Part shown: piece after piece, positions 5,871 to 6,793 of the stretch
How the letters are laid out: each line of letters starts with the position of its first letter
How positions within the stretch are numbered: the stretch's first letter is position 1
NCBI GenBank assembly: GCA_011375245.1
Contig: DRMA01000023.1
Span: forward strand, 1 to 6,793
Length of the DNA stretch: 6,793 bases
Direction of reading: 5' to 3'
From: Thiothrix sp.
Lineage (GTDB): Bacteria; Pseudomonadota; Gammaproteobacteria; Thiotrichales; Thiotrichaceae
The notes under the pieces: model-generated
The model's database searches: none
Told to the model about the DNA's origin: nothing
What the model saw: only the letters and a program-made list of their open reading frames with translations
Program-made: the position numbers and the translations under genes

Positions 5871-6613
5871 ACAACAGTAAATTTTACTAGCCCATTGCTT
5901 TGAAGTTGGTTTTTAACCTTATCAATTGTATCTTGCTGATAAAAAGGACCAATACGAACCATATGTAAAAGCATATCGTGCTTACGTCTCGTTTCCATTG
6001 TAGCATTGTCAATCCCCATAGAGGAAAGCCGAATAAATTTTGCAAGGGCTTCTTCTTGTGAGGCATAAGTACCAATAACGATATAATATCTTGCTTTCTG
6101 ATTTATCTTTGGAGCCCCAGTTTTGGTTCTTTTGTTAATAGGATGAATCGGTAATATTTTTGTTCTTGATTTTGTTGGAATAACATCAATAACCACTGGA
6201 AATGAAGATTTTGCACCAAGAAGACTGGCTACAGCAGGTGTAACTAGTAAAATGGCATCTTGTTGTGCAGGACTACGATCATTGACTTTTACTACAACTG
6301 ATTTATTAGTTTGAGTATTTGTTATTTTTATATGACTAGGTAATGGTAAAGTTGGATGAGCAGCAGTGAAACTATTCATATCAATCACATCGCAATTTGC
6401 CGCTTTCTTTCCTTGTCGATTTCCTTTGTATATATGAGCTTCACCTTTCATTTGATGAGTACTTGCTGTTGCTAAGGTTTGAGAGCCTTTGCGATCACAA
6501 GACATATTTATAGCATTAGCCTTATCAATATTGGGTTCAAGTAAACTACATGAAATAAATAGTGGCATTACAGGAAGCAACACCACCCCATCGCTTATTA
6601 TAGATCTTTTCAT
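5861..6613 (-). CDS. RlpA-like lipoprotein with divergent double-psi barrel and SPOR domain
   Basis: RlpA proteins are outer-membrane lipoproteins that bind, and in some species cleave, denuded peptidoglycan at septa. This 250-residue protein has a short basic-hydrophobic leader with a lipobox-like LFISC (C22; F at -3 is unusual). A double-psi beta-barrel follows (about 56-146), recognisable from FTAAHPTLPLPSHIKITN, VVVKVNDRSP and VVIDVIP. A linker leads to a SPOR domain (about 174-250: YYIVIGTYASQEEA and HMVRIGPFYQQD repeats), which binds denuded glycan strands. The usual ASWYG is replaced by AHIYK, the GE-x-x-D motif reads CDVID (E to D at 75; D78 kept), and IDLS reads ILLVT. H86 and D112 are kept. 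Lytic activity is therefore doubtful. There is no clear ribosome binding site before the ATG at 6613, and an apparent mobile-element end lies about 20-30 bp upstream. It is convergent with the response regulator and probably unrelated to it. Confidence 0.85.
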   Translation of the reverse strand: MKRSIISDGVVLLPVMPLFISCSLLEPNIDKANAINMSCDRKGSQTLATASTHQMKGEAHIYKGNRQGKKAANCDVIDMNSFTAAHPTLPLPSHIKITNTQTNKSVVVKVNDRSPAQQDAILLVTPAVASLLGAKSSFPVVIDVIPTKSRTKILPIHPINKRTKTGAPKINQKARYYIVIGTYASQEEALAKFIRLSSMGIDNATMETRRKHDMLLHMVRIGPFYQQDTIDKVKNQLQSNGLVKFTVVKN

Positions 6614-6633
6614 TGTTTTTTATTCTTTTATAA

Positions 6634-6672
6634 GGTTTAAAACCACCGTCTTTCAGACGGTCAGCTTTAGCT
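6634..6672 (-). mobile_element. Putative right end of an IS200/IS605-family element (hairpin-rich, possible omega-RNA 3' end)
   Basis: Read on the minus strand, just after the stop codon of the partial ORF come AGCTAAAGCT (6672-6663), then a 7-bp hairpin ACCGTCT-GAA-AGACGGT (6661-6645), then the near-palindrome GGTTTTAAACC (6644-6634). A subterminal GC hairpin followed by GGTTTTAAAC shortly after a tnpB stop codon is the layout of IS200/IS605 right ends, where transposase recognises the hairpin and the 3' part of the omega-RNA is encoded. The exact cleavage point, left end and target tetranucleotide cannot be seen. The identification is from memory of the family layout and needs the flanking sequence. 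Confidence 0.45.
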
Positions 6673-6678
6673 ACGAAA

Positions 6679-6793
6679 TTAAGTGATTGTTTTTACACTA
6701 GATAAAAGTAATCTAGCCCAGAACAACTCAACTGGTTGATTCCCTTCGCCAATGTTGTTAATGCTTTTTCGTCTTAGTACACCGACCTGTTGG
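6679..6793 (-). CDS. C-terminal tail of an ORF entering from the right edge, possibly TnpB/OrfB
   Basis: An open frame enters from the window edge and ends in TAA at 6681-6679, giving 37 residues starting QQVGVLRRKS and ending LLLSSVKTIT. The other two minus-strand frames in this stretch were not followed in full; one meets a stop early. The catalytic core and zinc ribbon of TnpB would lie outside, so the protein cannot be identified from its own sequence. The link to TnpB rests on the hairpin-rich segment right after the stop and on a poorly conserved, arginine-containing tail of the kind these proteins carry. A further 6-bp stem (CTAGAT 6698-6703 with ATCTAG 6711-6716) lies inside the coding tail, consistent with structured RNA overlapping the end of tnpB. 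It could instead be a short chance frame or a remnant. Confidence 0.4.
   Translation of the reverse strand, partial: QQVGVLRRKSINNIGEGNQPVELFWARLLLSSVKTIT

Noticed and set aside
6489..6686. Plus-strand open frame of 65 codons
   Set aside because: It runs antisense through the lipoprotein leader and across the hairpin segment, with no binding site and no recognisable protein features.
1..6793. CRISPR array, prophage attachment site at the tRNA, or defence island
   Set aside because: No spaced direct repeats were seen. The tRNA 3' end has no visible duplicate in the window, and no integrase or defence gene is present.

Overview
This AT-rich, gene-dense window looks like chromosomal DNA of a gammaproteobacterium. 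The best evidence is the yhbY <> rlmE-ftsH arrangement, which matches the Escherichia coli order. Protein details agree: rlmE has all four catalytic K-D-K-E residues and ftsH is a close relative of the E. coli protein. The genus cannot be settled from the sequence alone.

Left block (1-2438, minus strand): the 3'-truncated ftsH (membrane AAA+ zinc protease) lies 61 bp downstream of rlmE (23S rRNA U2552 2'-O-methyltransferase), probably in one operon. FtsH starts at TTG and runs off the left edge. Divergent from rlmE is yhbY (2493-2795, plus strand), a CRM-domain ribosome-associated RNA-binding protein. A perfect 11-bp terminator stem (2797-2828) then separates yhbY from a convergent tRNA-Arg(ACG) gene (2836-2912, minus strand), and can serve both.

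Central block (3003-5811, plus strand): a two-component system transcribed divergently from the tRNA. The 735-residue membrane sensor kinase has a periplasmic PhnD/TtrS-like substrate-binding domain, one membrane segment, a PAS domain and an HPK4-type (HELNQPL) kinase core. Its gene overlaps by 14 bp a 204-residue FixJ/TtrR-type response regulator. Together they should convert a periplasmic small-molecule signal into transcriptional control. The relatives with known ligands sense tetrathionate or thiosulfate, but no target genes are in the window, so the ligand is unknown.

Right block (5861-6793, minus strand): a small lipoprotein with a divergent RlpA-like double-psi beta-barrel and a C-terminal SPOR domain, suggesting peptidoglycan or septum association. 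About 20-30 bp upstream of its start codon lies a hairpin-rich segment (6634-6716) that overlaps and follows the last 37 codons of an ORF entering from the right edge. This resembles the right end of an IS200/IS605-family element, with a TnpB/OrfB tail and possibly the 3' part of an omega-RNA. That is the most accessory-looking part of the window, and its identification is tentative because most of the element lies outside.

No intergenic stretch exceeds 300 bases.
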